A stretch of DNA of 64,000 nucleotides from Palleronia sediminis (GCF_004358695.1 NZ_SNAA01000004.1:62001-126000); one strand, 5' to 3'; shown: positions 1-8,176, numbered from the stretch's first letter. The notes: generated from the sequence alone by a model not told the origin. A program made the numbers and translations.

Positions 1-561
1 GAGCTGGGGTTTCCCTGCGCCTTCGCTGTGGCCCGCATTGCCGGGCGCAAGACCGACAATGATGAGGTCCGGCGCCTCGTGCACGGGACGCGCCCGCTGA
101 TCCTGATGGGGTCCATCAACGAAAAGATGTACCAGGCCGAGACCTCGGGCGGGCACGGCCCGCGGCCGGCCTTCATCCCCGCCGGGTTTCCCGGCGCCGC
201 GATCCGCCGCGCCACGGGAACGCCCTTCATGGGATATGCCGGCGCGACCTACCTGCTGCAGGAGATCTGCAACGGGTTGTTCGATGCGCTGTTCCACATC
301 CTGCCCTCGGGGCACGAGATGGACGCGGCCGAGGCCACGCCCTCGACCCTGCGGCGCGATCTGCCCTGGGAGCCGGAGGCCCAGGCCGAGCTCGACCGGA
401 TCGTGGCCGAGCACCCCGTCCTCACCCGCATTTCCGCGGCACGCCAGCTACGCGATGCCGCCGAACGCGCCACGCTCGCCCAGGGGGCCGAGCGCGTCGA
501 CAAGACCATCGTGCAACGGCTGAGCCCGCGCGCGACCCGCAAATCCACCGAAGGAGGATGA
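1..561 (+). CDS. bchZ: Chlorophyllide a reductase subunit Z, C-terminal part
   Basis: The frame is open from the first base, so this is the last 186 residues of a gene that starts upstream. The segment with [11 protein letters not shown], then [25 protein letters not shown], matches the C-terminal region of BchZ, one of the two nitrogenase MoFe-like subunits of chlorophyllide a reductase. With BchX and BchY that enzyme reduces ring B of chlorophyllide a to the bacteriochlorin level. The position just before pufQ is the classic bchCXYZ-puf arrangement, and the pufQ ribosome-binding site (AAGGAGG, 551-557) lies in the last codons, so the two are probably co-transcribed. A distal puf promoter, if present, would lie inside or upstream of this gene. 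Confidence 0.93.
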   Translation, partial: ELGFPCAFAVARIAGRKTDNDEVRRLVHGTRPLILMGSINEKMYQAETSGGHGPRPAFIPAGFPGAAIRRATGTPFMGYAGATYLLQEICNGLFDALFHILPSGHEMDAAEATPSTLRRDLPWEPEAQAELDRIVAEHPVLTRISAARQLRDAAERATLAQGAERVDKTIVQRLSPRATRKSTEGG

Positions 562-565
562 TCGA

Positions 566-796
566 ATGACCGATATGACCAACAGCGCGGCGATGGCCCC
601 GGCCGAAAGGTCCAGGTCGAGCCTGAAGACCGAGTTCGCGATCTATTTTGCGATCATCTTCACCGCGACGGTTCCGCTGGCCTGCATGACCTGGGCGCTG
701 ACCCTGATCCGTTCGGGCCGCCTGCCCGAGCGCGGTCCGGTCGCGCGCGCCTGGAGCCAGGCCCGCATCATAACGCCGATGATCTTCTCGGCGTGA
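566..796 (+). CDS. pufQ: PufQ, bacteriochlorophyll synthesis accessory protein
   Basis: This 76-residue protein has one hydrophobic helix at about residues 24-48 and a basic C-terminus, the usual size and shape of PufQ. It lies four bases after bchZ and ahead of pufB, which is the diagnostic position. PufQ is a small membrane protein linked to bacteriochlorophyll intermediate handling and to balancing pigment supply with complex assembly; its biochemistry is still poorly defined. The ATG at 566 is preceded by AAGGAGG eight bases upstream. The assignment rests on position and topology as much as on sequence, because PufQ is weakly conserved. Confidence 0.85.
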   Translation: MTDMTNSAAMAPAERSRSSLKTEFAIYFAIIFTATVPLACMTWALTLIRSGRLPERGPVARAWSQARIITPMIFSA

Positions 797-806
797 CAGA
801 GTCATT

Positions 807-847
807 CGGGGGCACGTTCCCCCGGTGAAACCTCCGGCATCAGCCGG
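807..847 (+). promoter_or_regulatory. Two stem-loops between pufQ and pufB
   Basis: The 105-base gap between pufQ and pufB holds two hairpins: CGGGGG/CCCCCG with a six-base loop (807-824) and CCGGC/GCCGG with a four-base loop (834-847). No T-tract follows either one. In Rhodobacter the 5' end of the stable pufBA messenger is made by processing in this region. That these hairpins set such an end here is an inference. Confidence 0.45.
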
Positions 848-901
848 AACCCGGCCGCGGGGCCCTGCGGCGTCAGTCTTACGATCCAAAGGAGAGTTAA
901 C

Positions 902-1051
902 ATGGCTGATAGAACCGACCTGTCTTTTACGGGTCTCACGGACGAGCAGGCCCAGGAACTGCACTCCGTCTACATGAGCGGGCTGTGGCTGTTCTCGGCC
1001 GTCGCCGTTCTCGCTCACCTGGCGGTGTTCATCTGGCGCCCGTGGTTCTGA
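902..1051 (+). CDS. pufB: Light-harvesting LH1 beta chain
   Basis: This 49-residue protein ([20 protein letters not shown]...IWRPWF) is a canonical LH1 beta polypeptide: acidic N-terminal stretch, one membrane helix, and two histidines, His21 and His39 counting the initiator Met, the second being the bacteriochlorophyll ligand, then the terminal RPWF motif. It pairs with the alpha chain to form the ring around the reaction centre. A strong site, AAAGGAGAG (888-896), precedes the ATG. Only 13 bases separate it from pufA. Confidence 0.96.
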   Translation: MADRTDLSFTGLTDEQAQELHSVYMSGLWLFSAVAVLAHLAVFIWRPWF

Positions 1052-1064
1052 GGAGGAACGCATA

Positions 1065-1247
1065 ATGGCTAAGTTCTACAAAGTATGGCTGGTTTTCGAC
1101 CCGCGCCGCGTCTTCGTGGCCCAGGGCGTCTTCCTGTTCCTTCTGGCCGCGATGATCCACCTCGTGCTGCTCAGCACGGACCGGTACAACTGGTTCGAGC
1201 AGGCCGCCGAGAAATACGGATCCGCCGAAGTCGTCGTGGTCGATTGA
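1065..1247 (+). CDS. pufA: Light-harvesting LH1 alpha chain
   Basis: This 60-residue LH1 alpha polypeptide has the typical N-terminus ([17 protein letters not shown]), one membrane helix with the bacteriochlorophyll-ligand histidine at residue 32 ([11 protein letters not shown]), and an acidic, variable C-terminal tail ending EVVVVD. It forms the inner ring of the LH1 antenna around the reaction centre. Its ribosome-binding site AGGAGG (1051-1056) overlaps the end of pufB. The length is close to the 58 residues of the Rhodobacter sphaeroides protein. Confidence 0.96.
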   Translation: MAKFYKVWLVFDPRRVFVAQGVFLFLLAAMIHLVLLSTDRYNWFEQAAEKYGSAEVVVVD

Positions 1248-1264
1248 ACCGCGCCTGACAACAC

Positions 1265-1292
1265 GGTGTCGGGCGGTTCGCTGCCCGGCACC
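1265..1292 (+). promoter_or_regulatory. pufA-pufL intercistronic stem-loop
   Basis: A ten-base stem (GGTGTCGGGC, 1265-1274, with GCCCGGCACC, 1283-1292, one G-T pair) and an eight-base loop lie between pufA and pufL. In Rhodobacter, hairpins here protect the upstream pufBA messenger from 3' exonucleases, so LH1 is made in excess of reaction centres. The position and strength fit that role. There is no T-run, so it should not act as a full terminator. Confidence 0.7.
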
Positions 1293-1336
1293 CCTTTCGG
1301 AACAGCGGCCCGCCGCCGCATCGAGGGAGTCGGACA

Positions 1337-2167
1337 ATGGCCCTTTTGAGCTTTGAGAAAAAATATCGCGTGCCCGGCGGCACGCTTATCGGGGGCGACC
1401 TGTTCGATTTCTGGGTCGGACCCTATTTCGTCGGATTCTTTGGCGTTCTGACCGTGTTCTTTGCCGGTCTGGGCACCATCCTCATCTTTTACGCCGCCGC
1501 GATCCAGGGGGTCTGGAACCCCTGGCTGATCTCGGTGAACCCGCCGCCCATCAGCTTCGGCCTGGGCGCGGCCCCGCTCGAGATGGGCGGGCTCTGGCAG
1601 ATCATCACCATCTGCGCGCATGGCGCCTTCATCGCGTGGGCCCTGCGCGAGGTCGAGATCTGCCGCAAGCTCGGGATCGGGTATCACGTGCCCGTCGCCT
1701 TCGGCTGCGCCATCGCCGCCTACACGACGCTGCAGGTGATCCGCCCGGTTCTCATGGGCGCGTGGGGTCACGCCTTTCCCTACGGGATCTGGAGCCACCT
1801 CGATTGGGTGAGCTACACCGGCTATCTCTACGGCAACTTCCACTACAACCCCGCCCACATGGTCGCGGTGTCGCTGTTCTTTACCACGACGCTCGCGCTG
1901 GCGCTGCACGGCTCGCTGATCCTGTCCGCCTCCAGCCCGCCCAAGGGCGAGGAGATGAAACAGCCCGATCACGAGGATACGTTCTTCCGCGACTTCATCG
2001 GCTACTCGATCGGACCCCTCGGGATTCACCGGCTCGGGCTGCTGCTGGCGATCAATGCCGGCCTGTGGAGCGCGCTGTGCATCGTGATCTCGGGCACCGT
2101 CTGGTTCGACCAGTGGATCGCCTGGTGGGACTGGTATCTCAATCTGCCCTGGTGGGCTGACCTGTAA
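1337..2167 (+). CDS. pufL: Photosynthetic reaction centre L subunit
   Basis: This 276-residue protein has five membrane helices and is clearly PufL ([31 protein letters not shown]). The conserved histidines for the special-pair and accessory bacteriochlorophylls and for non-haem iron/QB are visible in [20 protein letters not shown] and LGIHRLG, and the proton-path acidic pair is in DHEDTFFRD. It forms the reaction-centre heterodimer with PufM in the photosynthetic membrane. It ends at PWWADL, about six residues shorter than in Rhodobacter sphaeroides. pufM starts 12 bases later. Confidence 0.98.
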   Translation: MALLSFEKKYRVPGGTLIGGDLFDFWVGPYFVGFFGVLTVFFAGLGTILIFYAAAIQGVWNPWLISVNPPPISFGLGAAPLEMGGLWQIITICAHGAFIAWALREVEICRKLGIGYHVPVAFGCAIAAYTTLQVIRPVLMGAWGHAFPYGIWSHLDWVSYTGYLYGNFHYNPAHMVAVSLFFTTTLALALHGSLILSASSPPKGEEMKQPDHEDTFFRDFIGYSIGPLGIHRLGLLLAINAGLWSALCIVISGTVWFDQWIAWWDWYLNLPWWADL

Positions 2168-2179
2168 GGAGGCGAAGAC

Positions 2180-3163
2180 ATGGCGATGTATCAGAACATC
2201 TTCACCCAGACACAGGTACAGGGGCCGCCCGAGCTCGGGGTCGTCGCCGAAGGCGTCGACCTGCGGGACCGGAGCGGGGCGGGGGGCTTCTCGCAGCTTC
2301 TCGGCTGGTTCGGCAACGCGCAGCTCGGCCCGATCTACCTGGGGGCGTTCGGCGTGGTGTCGCTCATCACGGGGGGGCTGTGGTTCTTCCTCGTGGGCAT
2401 CTCGTTCTGGGTCCAGGTCGATTTCAACCCGGCCCTGTTCCTGCGCGACCTCTTCTATCTCGCGCTCGAGCCGCCCGCGCCCGAATACGGGCTCAGCATC
2501 GCGCCGCTCTGGGAAGGCGGCCTGTGGCAGATCGCATCGGCGCTTTTGCTGGTGTCGGTCCTGTCATGGTGGGCCCGCAGCTACGAACTCGCGCGCCAGC
2601 TCAAGATGGGCAAGCATGTCTTCTGGGCCTTCGGATCGGCCATCTGGCTGTTCCTCGTCCTTGGCCTGATCCGGCCCCTGCTGATGGGGTCCTGGTCCGA
2701 GGCCGTGCCCTACGGCATCTTCCCCCACCTCGACTGGACGAACCTGTTCTCGCTGACCTACGGGAACCTCTTCTATAACCCGTTCCACGCGCTCTCGATC
2801 GTCTTCCTCTACGGCTCGGTCCTGTTGTTCGCCATGCATGGCGGCACCATCCTTGCCTGTTCGCGCTACGGCGCCGATCGCGAACTCGACCAGATCCACG
2901 ACCGCGGAACCGCGGCCGAGCGGGCCGGTCTGTTCTGGCGCTGGACCATGGGCTTCAACGCCACGATGGAAGGTATCCACCGCTGGGCGTGGTGGTTCGC
3001 GGTCCTGACGACCCTGACGGGCGGTATCGGTATCCTTCTGACCGGCACGGTCGTGGACAACTGGTTCGTCTGGGCGCAGGAACATGGCTACGGGGCCGAG
3101 AACAACTATGTTCCCGCCCGGACGCCTGAAGAGTTCATGATCTATCAACCGCCATCGGAGTGA
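2180..3163 (+). CDS. pufM: Photosynthetic reaction centre M subunit
   Basis: This 327-residue protein is PufM ([20 protein letters not shown]) with five membrane helices and the pigment- and iron-binding histidines in [19 protein letters not shown] and EGIHRWAWW. It binds the special pair, QA and the non-haem iron together with PufL. A good ribosome-binding site, AAGGAGG (2166-2172), overlaps the pufL stop. After the conserved [14 protein letters not shown] the chain runs on for roughly 24 more residues (ending IYQPPSE). That tail is longer than the roughly 308-residue Rhodobacter sphaeroides form, although no pufC cytochrome gene follows. Confidence 0.98.
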   Translation: MAMYQNIFTQTQVQGPPELGVVAEGVDLRDRSGAGGFSQLLGWFGNAQLGPIYLGAFGVVSLITGGLWFFLVGISFWVQVDFNPALFLRDLFYLALEPPAPEYGLSIAPLWEGGLWQIASALLLVSVLSWWARSYELARQLKMGKHVFWAFGSAIWLFLVLGLIRPLLMGSWSEAVPYGIFPHLDWTNLFSLTYGNLFYNPFHALSIVFLYGSVLLFAMHGGTILACSRYGADRELDQIHDRGTAAERAGLFWRWTMGFNATMEGIHRWAWWFAVLTTLTGGIGILLTGTVVDNWFVWAQEHGYGAENNYVPARTPEEFMIYQPPSE

Positions 3164-3168
3164 GCGCC

Positions 3169-3384
3169 ATGAGCAAGAAAACGGACTGGTATCTCGAGAA
3201 CGACGACCGCTCGATGCATGCCTGGGTGCTGTCTCACATGACGATGGGGGCGGTCTATGCCGCGGTCGCCTTCTTCGGGGTGATCGGCTTCATCCTGGTG
3301 CTGCGGCTCATCGCCCGCATCCTGCCCGAAGATCCCTATGCGTTCCTCGACGCGGCGGGGCAGGCGGCACGCGCCCTAGTCTGA
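3169..3384 (+). CDS. pufX: PufX-like core-complex protein
   Basis: This 71-residue protein follows pufM by five bases, where pufX lies in Rhodobacter and pufC in most other purple bacteria. It has a polar N-terminus, one membrane helix at about residues 24-46 with small residues (MGAVYAAVAFFGVIG), then RLIARILPEDPY, which resembles the RVVGRMLP segment after the PufX helix. PufX leaves a gap in the LH1 ring for quinol exit. The ATG at 3169 is preceded by GGAG. Sequence identity to known PufX is low, which is normal for this protein, so position and topology carry much of the call. At 71 residues it is shorter than the 82 of Rhodobacter sphaeroides. Confidence 0.8.
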   Translation: MSKKTDWYLENDDRSMHAWVLSHMTMGAVYAAVAFFGVIGFILVLRLIARILPEDPYAFLDAAGQAARALV

Positions 3385-3409
3385 CCGGGGCGCGGCATCG
3401 GAATACGAC

Positions 3410-3438
3410 AAAGGGCCGGCGCATGCGCCGGCCCTTTT
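3410..3438. terminator. Bidirectional terminator between puf and the L,D-transpeptidase gene
   Basis: A perfect 28-base palindrome (3410-3437) has A3 on the left, a GC-rich arm GGGCCGGCGC and T3-4 on the right. It can work as an intrinsic terminator on both strands, ending pufQBALMX from the left and the convergent idi/L,D-transpeptidase transcript from the right. Confidence 0.85.
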
Positions 3439-3455
3439 GCGTCGGGTGCCCTCGC

Positions 3456-4052
3456 TCAGCCGGTGCCGAGCGGCTTGTCCCACGGGATCGCGTCGTAGAC
3501 CTTGACCGTGGCCCCGATATTCACGCGGGGATAAAGCTCGATCACGTCGTCATTGGTCAGGCGAATACATCCCGAGCTGACCGCACGCCCGATGGTCCAG
3601 GGCTGGGGCGTGCCGTGAATGCGGTAGAGCGTGTCGCGCCCGCCGCGATAGAGATACAGCGCCCGCGCGCCCAGCGGGTTCTCGGGGCCGCCCGGCATCC
3701 CGCCGGCATATTGAGCATAGGTCTCGGGGTCGCGACGGATCATGTTGGCGGTGGGCGTCCAGCTCGGCCATTCGACCTTGCGCTGCACGGTCACGGTGCC
3801 GCGCATGTTCCGCCCGACATCGCCAACGGCGATATGGTATTCACGCGCCCAGCCCGGCGAGCGGACGTGGTAGAGCGCGAAGAACTGGGTAAAGACGTGG
3901 ATCGACCCGACCTCGAGATCGCGCCGAACCTGCACGTCGCGCGCGATCATCGAGCCCCGGTCGCGATGGGGCAGGCCCGCATGGCCCAGAACGGTGCTCG
4001 GCGTGGCGATCAGCGCGGCGCCGGTCGCGATGAAGTGGCGTCGTGTCAGCAT
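3456..4052 (-). CDS. L,D-transpeptidase (YkuD family), exported
   Basis: This 198-residue protein has an RR-containing N-terminal signal (MLTRRHFIATGAALIATPS, Tat-like) followed by a YkuD catalytic domain. The diagnostic pieces are HGT (His146) and SSGCIRL with Cys162 as nucleophile. Such enzymes form 3-3 crosslinks in peptidoglycan or attach proteins to it in the periplasm. The start at 4052 was chosen because the signal peptide begins there; the frame stays open further upstream but codes nothing typical. It lies between the puf terminator and idi, with no obvious link to photosynthesis. Confidence 0.9.
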   Translation of the reverse strand: MLTRRHFIATGAALIATPSTVLGHAGLPHRDRGSMIARDVQVRRDLEVGSIHVFTQFFALYHVRSPGWAREYHIAVGDVGRNMRGTVTVQRKVEWPSWTPTANMIRRDPETYAQYAGGMPGGPENPLGARALYLYRGGRDTLYRIHGTPQPWTIGRAVSSGCIRLTNDDVIELYPRVNIGATVKVYDAIPWDKPLGTG

Positions 4053-4166
4053 GGCTGGAATACCCGTCTGTTTCGCTTGGGCGGAAACATACGTCAGGCC
4101 GACCCCAAGGCAAACCTGCAACGGCCGAAAACGCGGGCCCGGCCCGCGCATCCCGTCACGATTGCG

Positions 4167-4697
4167 TCACGCCTGAACCAGATCGCCGAAAATGCGGGTG
4201 CGGTGCTCGGCCAGATAGATGCGCAGCCAGGGGGTATAGCGGGCCGGGTGATGGGCCAGGTCGTCCAGGAGGTCGTCAAGCCCGACCCATCGCGTGGCGT
4301 CGACCTCGTCGGGGTCGGGCGCGGGTTCCTGCGTCACGGGGATCTCGGCGACGAAGATATCGACCAGCTCATGCTCGATCAGGCCGCCGCCCACATCGGT
4401 GCGATACTCCGCCCGGCCCCGGAACTCGGGCGCGGGGCAGTCGAGGCCCAGCTCTTCGGCCATGCGGCGGGTCGCGCAGTCCGACGGCGCCTCGTCCCAA
4501 TGGGGATGCGTGCAGCACGCGTTCGTCCAGAGGCCGGGCGTGTGGTATTTCCCGGCCGCGCGCCGCTGAAGCAGCGTGTCGCGGCCCCGCATGGCAAAGA
4601 CCGACACCGCCTTGTGCCTGAGCCCCAGCCGATGAACGGCGAGCTTTTCGACCGGCTGCAACCGGCCGTCCCGCCAGGCCGGGATCAGGATCGTCAT
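4167..4697 (-). CDS. idi: Isopentenyl-diphosphate delta-isomerase, type I
   Basis: This 176-residue Nudix-fold protein has the type I isomerase signature: the catalytic cysteine region LWTNACCTHPHWDE, then ATRRMAEELGL. It interconverts IPP and DMAPP and so feeds the geranylgeranyl tail of bacteriochlorophyll and the carotenoids. The ATG at 4697 overlaps the stop of bchP (ATGA), so translation is probably coupled. The bchG-bch2-bchP-idi order matches the Rhodobacter photosynthesis gene cluster. Confidence 0.93.
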   Translation of the reverse strand: MTILIPAWRDGRLQPVEKLAVHRLGLRHKAVSVFAMRGRDTLLQRRAAGKYHTPGLWTNACCTHPHWDEAPSDCATRRMAEELGLDCPAPEFRGRAEYRTDVGGGLIEHELVDIFVAEIPVTQEPAPDPDEVDATRWVGLDDLLDDLAHHPARYTPWLRIYLAEHRTRIFGDLVQA

Positions 4698-5905
4698 GCG
4701 TAAGTCTCGGGGACGAGTCTCAGCAGATGCGCGACGTTCTTGGCGCCGATCCGCAGATGCGCCATGGGGCGCGCGCGGACCAGTTTCTTGTTCATGTAGG
4801 CCTCGAAGGTCAGGCGCTGGACATCGACATCGTGGCAAAGCGACACGAAGCGTTCGCGCCGTTCGTCGGACTTGTAATAGGCGTCCTGCATGGTGCGCAG
4901 GACGCGGAACACGGTCTTGTGCTCGCGCATGAAAAGCTTTCGGGCGAGTTGCAGGTCCTTGGCGCGGCCGCTGGTCAGCGCCGCCTGCGCGGCCGTGGCC
5001 GCGACCCGCCCGCCGATCATGGCGTAATAAATGCCCTCGCCCGAACTGGGGGCGACGACACCCGCGGCGTCGCCCGCCAGCACGACATCGCGCCCGTTAT
5101 CCCATCGGTCGAGCGGGCGCAGCGGGATGGGCGCGCCCTCGCGCCGGATCGTTTCGCAGTCCGACAGGCCGGCGGTCGCGCGCAGGCTGGCGGTCGCGGC
5201 CTTGAGATCGACGCCGGAAACGCCCGTGCCCATGCCGACGCTGGCGGTGCGCCCGTGCGGAAAGACCCAGCCGTAGAAATCAGGGCTGATCTGCCCGTCA
5301 TAGATGACATCGCAGCGCGTGGGGTCGTAGCCCGTCGGCGCAGGACGGTCTTGGGGTGCATCATGTCCCGAGTTCGGCGTCGGGGCGGCGATGATCTCGT
5401 GATAGGCGATGACATAGGGAATCTCGCGCCCGCCCGGCACCTCGGCCCGCGCCACGGCCGAGCGCGCGCCATCGGCACCGATGACGAGCCGGGTCACGGC
5501 ATGGCGTTCCTCGCCGGTCTCGCGGTCGCGCCAGACGACGGCGGTGGTATCCCCGCGCAGGATGCGGATGAAGGTGCCGGTCAGCCGCTCGGCCCCGGCG
5601 GCGACCGCCCGGTCGCGGAGGTATTCGTCGAAATCCTTGCGATCGACCATCCCGACGAAACCGTTCTCGATGGGGATATCGACCGACCGCCCGGTCGGCG
5701 ACACCATCCGCGCGGTTGAGATCCTGGCCACGATGAGGTCGTCGGGGATCTCGAAATCGGCGATCAGCCGCGGCGGGATCGCGCCGCCGCAGGGCTTGAT
5801 GCGCCCGGCCTTGTCCAGGAGGGCGACCTTGCGTCCTGCGCGTGCCAGATCCTCGGCCGCGATGGCGCCCGACGGGCCGCCTCCGATCACGACGACATCA
5901 TACAT
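4694..5905 (-). CDS. bchP: Geranylgeranyl diphosphate / geranylgeranyl-bacteriochlorophyll reductase
   Basis: This 403-residue flavoprotein begins with a dinucleotide-binding motif (VVIGGGPSGAIAAEDLARAG) and continues with KPCGGAIPPR, a CHL_P signature. A second FAD motif is in VVLAGDAAGVVAPSSGEGIYYA. It reduces the geranylgeranyl tail stepwise to phytyl. It overlaps the upstream carrier gene by eight bases and idi by four, so the four genes 8086-4167 read as one operon. Confidence 0.96.
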   Translation of the reverse strand: MYDVVVIGGGPSGAIAAEDLARAGRKVALLDKAGRIKPCGGAIPPRLIADFEIPDDLIVARISTARMVSPTGRSVDIPIENGFVGMVDRKDFDEYLRDRAVAAGAERLTGTFIRILRGDTTAVVWRDRETGEERHAVTRLVIGADGARSAVARAEVPGGREIPYVIAYHEIIAAPTPNSGHDAPQDRPAPTGYDPTRCDVIYDGQISPDFYGWVFPHGRTASVGMGTGVSGVDLKAATASLRATAGLSDCETIRREGAPIPLRPLDRWDNGRDVVLAGDAAGVVAPSSGEGIYYAMIGGRVAATAAQAALTSGRAKDLQLARKLFMREHKTVFRVLRTMQDAYYKSDERRERFVSLCHDVDVQRLTFEAYMNKKLVRARPMAHLRIGAKNVAHLLRLVPETYA

Positions 5906-7181
5906 GCGCCTTCCCTCCCGTTGCGGGCGCGCGGCGCGGCCCGTCCATGATCCGTGCGGCCATCAGGGCCGCGGCAAAGAACAGAACCGCCTCGGCGGTG
6001 AACACGAGGCCAAAGGCCGATTCGGTCGCCAACCCGTGGCGCAGGGCATCGACCGCCGCGGCGCCGGCCAAGCCCCCGAACCCCGCCGCGATGGCCTGCG
6101 CCGCGCCCCAAAGGCCCATGCGCGTGCCCTCGCGCGCCTCGCGGCCCTCTCCGGCCAGCGCCATCATCGCGCCGATGGCGGCGACGGTGAACATCCCGTT
6201 GAAAAAGCCGAGCATCACCGACGCCGGGACGAGCAGCCCCGTCCCGGTCTGGCCCAGCGCGGCGATCGCCATCAGCGACAGGCCCGATCCGGTGCAGCCC
6301 GCGATCACCCAATCGCGCAGCGCCCCGAGTTTCAGCGCCGTGGCCGATATGCCCACCAGCAGCATGCCAAGGAAAACGCCTCCGTTCTGAGCGCCCGAAA
6401 GCGTGGTCGACTGGCCCGGCGTGAAGGCAAAGACGAGCCCGGCGTAGGGTTCGAGGATCAGTTCCTGCATGAAATAGGCCGTCATGCTGAGGAACACGAA
6501 ACCGGTAAAGGCACGCGCGCGCGGCTCGGCCCAGACCTCGGCCATGCCCTCGCGAAAGGGCATGGGCTCCGGCGCGGGGCGCGGCGTCAACCCGCGTTCG
6601 ATCCGCCATGTGGCGAGAACCGTGAGCGCAAAGGCCGCGCCGCAGGTGCCCGCGACGATGCGCAACAGCCGCGCCGGCGAATAGGGATCGAGCAGCGCAC
6701 CGACGATCCCGGCGGTCGCCGCGATCCCGAAGATCATCATCAGCCAGGTGATCATCGCGGCCGCCGCCCGCCGGTCGGGATGGGTGCCGGTCGCCAGCAG
6801 CGCCAGCAGTGACGTGCCCGAGGCGCCGACGCCGAACCCGATCAGCGCATAGGCCAGGATCGACAGCAGCAGCCCCACGGCCATCGCCGTTTGCAGCACC
6901 GGGATCGCGGCGGCGGCCAGCAGCGCCCCGGCGGCGAGCGTCGCGACCCCGCCCACGATCCAGCGCGTGCGGTGGCCCCCCGAATCGCTCAGGAAACCCC
7001 AGTTGGGCCGGGTGATCTGAACCCCGTAATGCAGCGCGACGAGCGCGCCGGGCAGGACCGCCGGCAAGGCAAGCTCCACGATCATGAGACGGTTCAGCGT
7101 CGAGGTGGTCAGAACGACCACCGACCCCAGCGCCATCTGCACCATCCCCAGCCGCACGATGGACAGCCAGCCGAACATCAC
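5898..7181 (-). CDS. PucC/BCH2-family major facilitator, photosynthesis-linked
   Basis: This 427-residue protein has about twelve hydrophobic helices. The N-terminus (WLSIVRLGMVQMALGSVVVLTTSTLNRLMIVEL) and the motif GVQITRPNWGFLSDSGGHRTR are those of the BCH2/PucC/LhaA family, linked to assembly of light-harvesting complexes and possibly to bacteriochlorophyll handling. It sits between bchG and bchP, like ORF428 (bch2) of Rhodobacter, with short overlaps on both sides. The substrate is not established for the family. I could not tell it from LhaA by sequence alone, but the position favours bch2. Confidence 0.88.
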   Translation of the reverse strand: MMFGWLSIVRLGMVQMALGSVVVLTTSTLNRLMIVELALPAVLPGALVALHYGVQITRPNWGFLSDSGGHRTRWIVGGVATLAAGALLAAAAIPVLQTAMAVGLLLSILAYALIGFGVGASGTSLLALLATGTHPDRRAAAAMITWLMMIFGIAATAGIVGALLDPYSPARLLRIVAGTCGAAFALTVLATWRIERGLTPRPAPEPMPFREGMAEVWAEPRARAFTGFVFLSMTAYFMQELILEPYAGLVFAFTPGQSTTLSGAQNGGVFLGMLLVGISATALKLGALRDWVIAGCTGSGLSLMAIAALGQTGTGLLVPASVMLGFFNGMFTVAAIGAMMALAGEGREAREGTRMGLWGAAQAIAAGFGGLAGAAAVDALRHGLATESAFGLVFTAEAVLFFAAALMAARIMDGPRRAPATGGKAHV

Positions 7182-8086
7182 GCGACCCCCAGGCCGCGGA
7201 TGGCAAAGGCCGTCACCATCATGCCGGCCACGTAGATCGGGACGCCGAAGCCGCTATACCACGTTGCCCGCTCGACCGGTCGGGCAAGAAAGCGGCGCAT
7301 CAGCACCGCCTGCGCCAGGATGAGCGCGCCGATCGTTGCGGCGGCAAAGGGGCGCCCCCATACGAGCAGCATGACGACGAGGATCGCTTGCGGCAGGATC
7401 ATCACGGTGCAGGCCAGCCGCGCGGCGACGTCCGGGCCTTTGACCGCCGGAAGCGACCGGATACCCATGGCCCGATCGCCCTCGATCGCCTTGAAATCGT
7501 TCAGGACCATGATCCCTTGCGCCCCGATCGCGTAAAGCAGGGCGGCGAGGATGATGTGGAATCCCGGTGCGGCCCCGAGCATCGCGGCCGCCCCCGTGAA
7601 CCACGGCAGGCCCTCGTAGCACAGCGCGACGAGCATCGGCCCCCACCATCCGTCCCGCTTGAGCCGGATCGGCGGCGCCGAATAGGCCCAGGCGCCCGCG
7701 ACCGCGACGCATGTGGCGGCAAAGACCCAAGCGCCGAGCGTCCAGGCCAGCAGCAGACCGAGGATGCTCATGACGATGCCCATCGTCAGCGCCGCCGCCG
7801 GAGAGACCCGCCCCGACGGGATCGGGCGGCCCGGTTCGTTCAGGGCGTCGACATGACGGTCGCACCAATCGTTGACCGCCTGGCTCATCCCGCAGATCAC
7901 GGGCCCGGCCAGCAACAACCCCAGCAGGACCAGCCCCGCATCGCCCGGTGTCCAAACGCCGGCCGAGACCACACCGCAGGCAAAGGCCCAGACCGGCGGG
8001 AACCAGGTGATCGGCTTCACCAGTTCGAGCAGGGCCAGCGGCGCGGGCAGGCGCGAGCGGTGATGTAAATCCAAGTTGACACTCAT
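7178..8086 (-). CDS. bchG: Bacteriochlorophyll synthase (esterase/prenyltransferase)
   Basis: This 302-residue UbiA-family membrane prenyltransferase attaches the geranylgeranyl or phytyl tail to bacteriochlorophyllide a. The two aspartate-rich motifs are NDWCDRHVDALNEPGRPIPSG and DFKAIEGDRAMGIRSLP, and LLELVKPITWFPPVWAF is the usual N-terminal region. I chose the ATG at 8086 (MSVNLDLHHRS), which matches the start known for BchG. It begins a tightly overlapping operon bchG-bch2-bchP-idi. A TGT-N12-ACA site covers codons 2-8 and a second lies 44 bases upstream, so PpsR-type repression is likely. Confidence 0.95.
   Translation of the reverse strand: MSVNLDLHHRSRLPAPLALLELVKPITWFPPVWAFACGVVSAGVWTPGDAGLVLLGLLLAGPVICGMSQAVNDWCDRHVDALNEPGRPIPSGRVSPAAALTMGIVMSILGLLLAWTLGAWVFAATCVAVAGAWAYSAPPIRLKRDGWWGPMLVALCYEGLPWFTGAAAMLGAAPGFHIILAALLYAIGAQGIMVLNDFKAIEGDRAMGIRSLPAVKGPDVAARLACTVMILPQAILVVMLLVWGRPFAAATIGALILAQAVLMRRFLARPVERATWYSGFGVPIYVAGMMVTAFAIRGLGVA
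8064..8081. promoter_or_regulatory. PpsR/CrtJ-type site within the bchG start
   Basis: The sequence TGTAAATCCAAGTTGACA fits the TGT-N12-ACA consensus of the PpsR/CrtJ redox and light repressor. It overlaps codons 2-8 of bchG. On the bchG strand it reads TGTC...TTTACA, as does the second site upstream. Confidence 0.7.
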
Positions 8087-8129
8087 GAGGCCAGAAAACA
8101 CCACCGCGACCCGTCGAGCAAGTCCGAAC

Positions 8130-8147
8130 TGTAAACCTGGCGCGACA
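8130..8147. promoter_or_regulatory. PpsR/CrtJ-type site upstream of bchG
   Basis: The sequence TGTAAACCTGGCGCGACA fits TGT-N12-ACA exactly. It lies 44 bases before the bchG ATG and 66 bases (about six helical turns) from the site at 8064, a spacing that would suit cooperative binding on one face of the DNA. No clear sigma-70 promoter is visible beside it. Confidence 0.7.
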
Positions 8148-8176
8148 GTTCGGCGCGGAGGCGTGCGGCGCGCCGG

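Noticed and set aside
3385-3455. pufC cytochrome gene after pufM
   Set aside because: The sequence after the pufX-like gene is a terminator, then a convergent L,D-transpeptidase. No CxxCH motif lies in this stretch.
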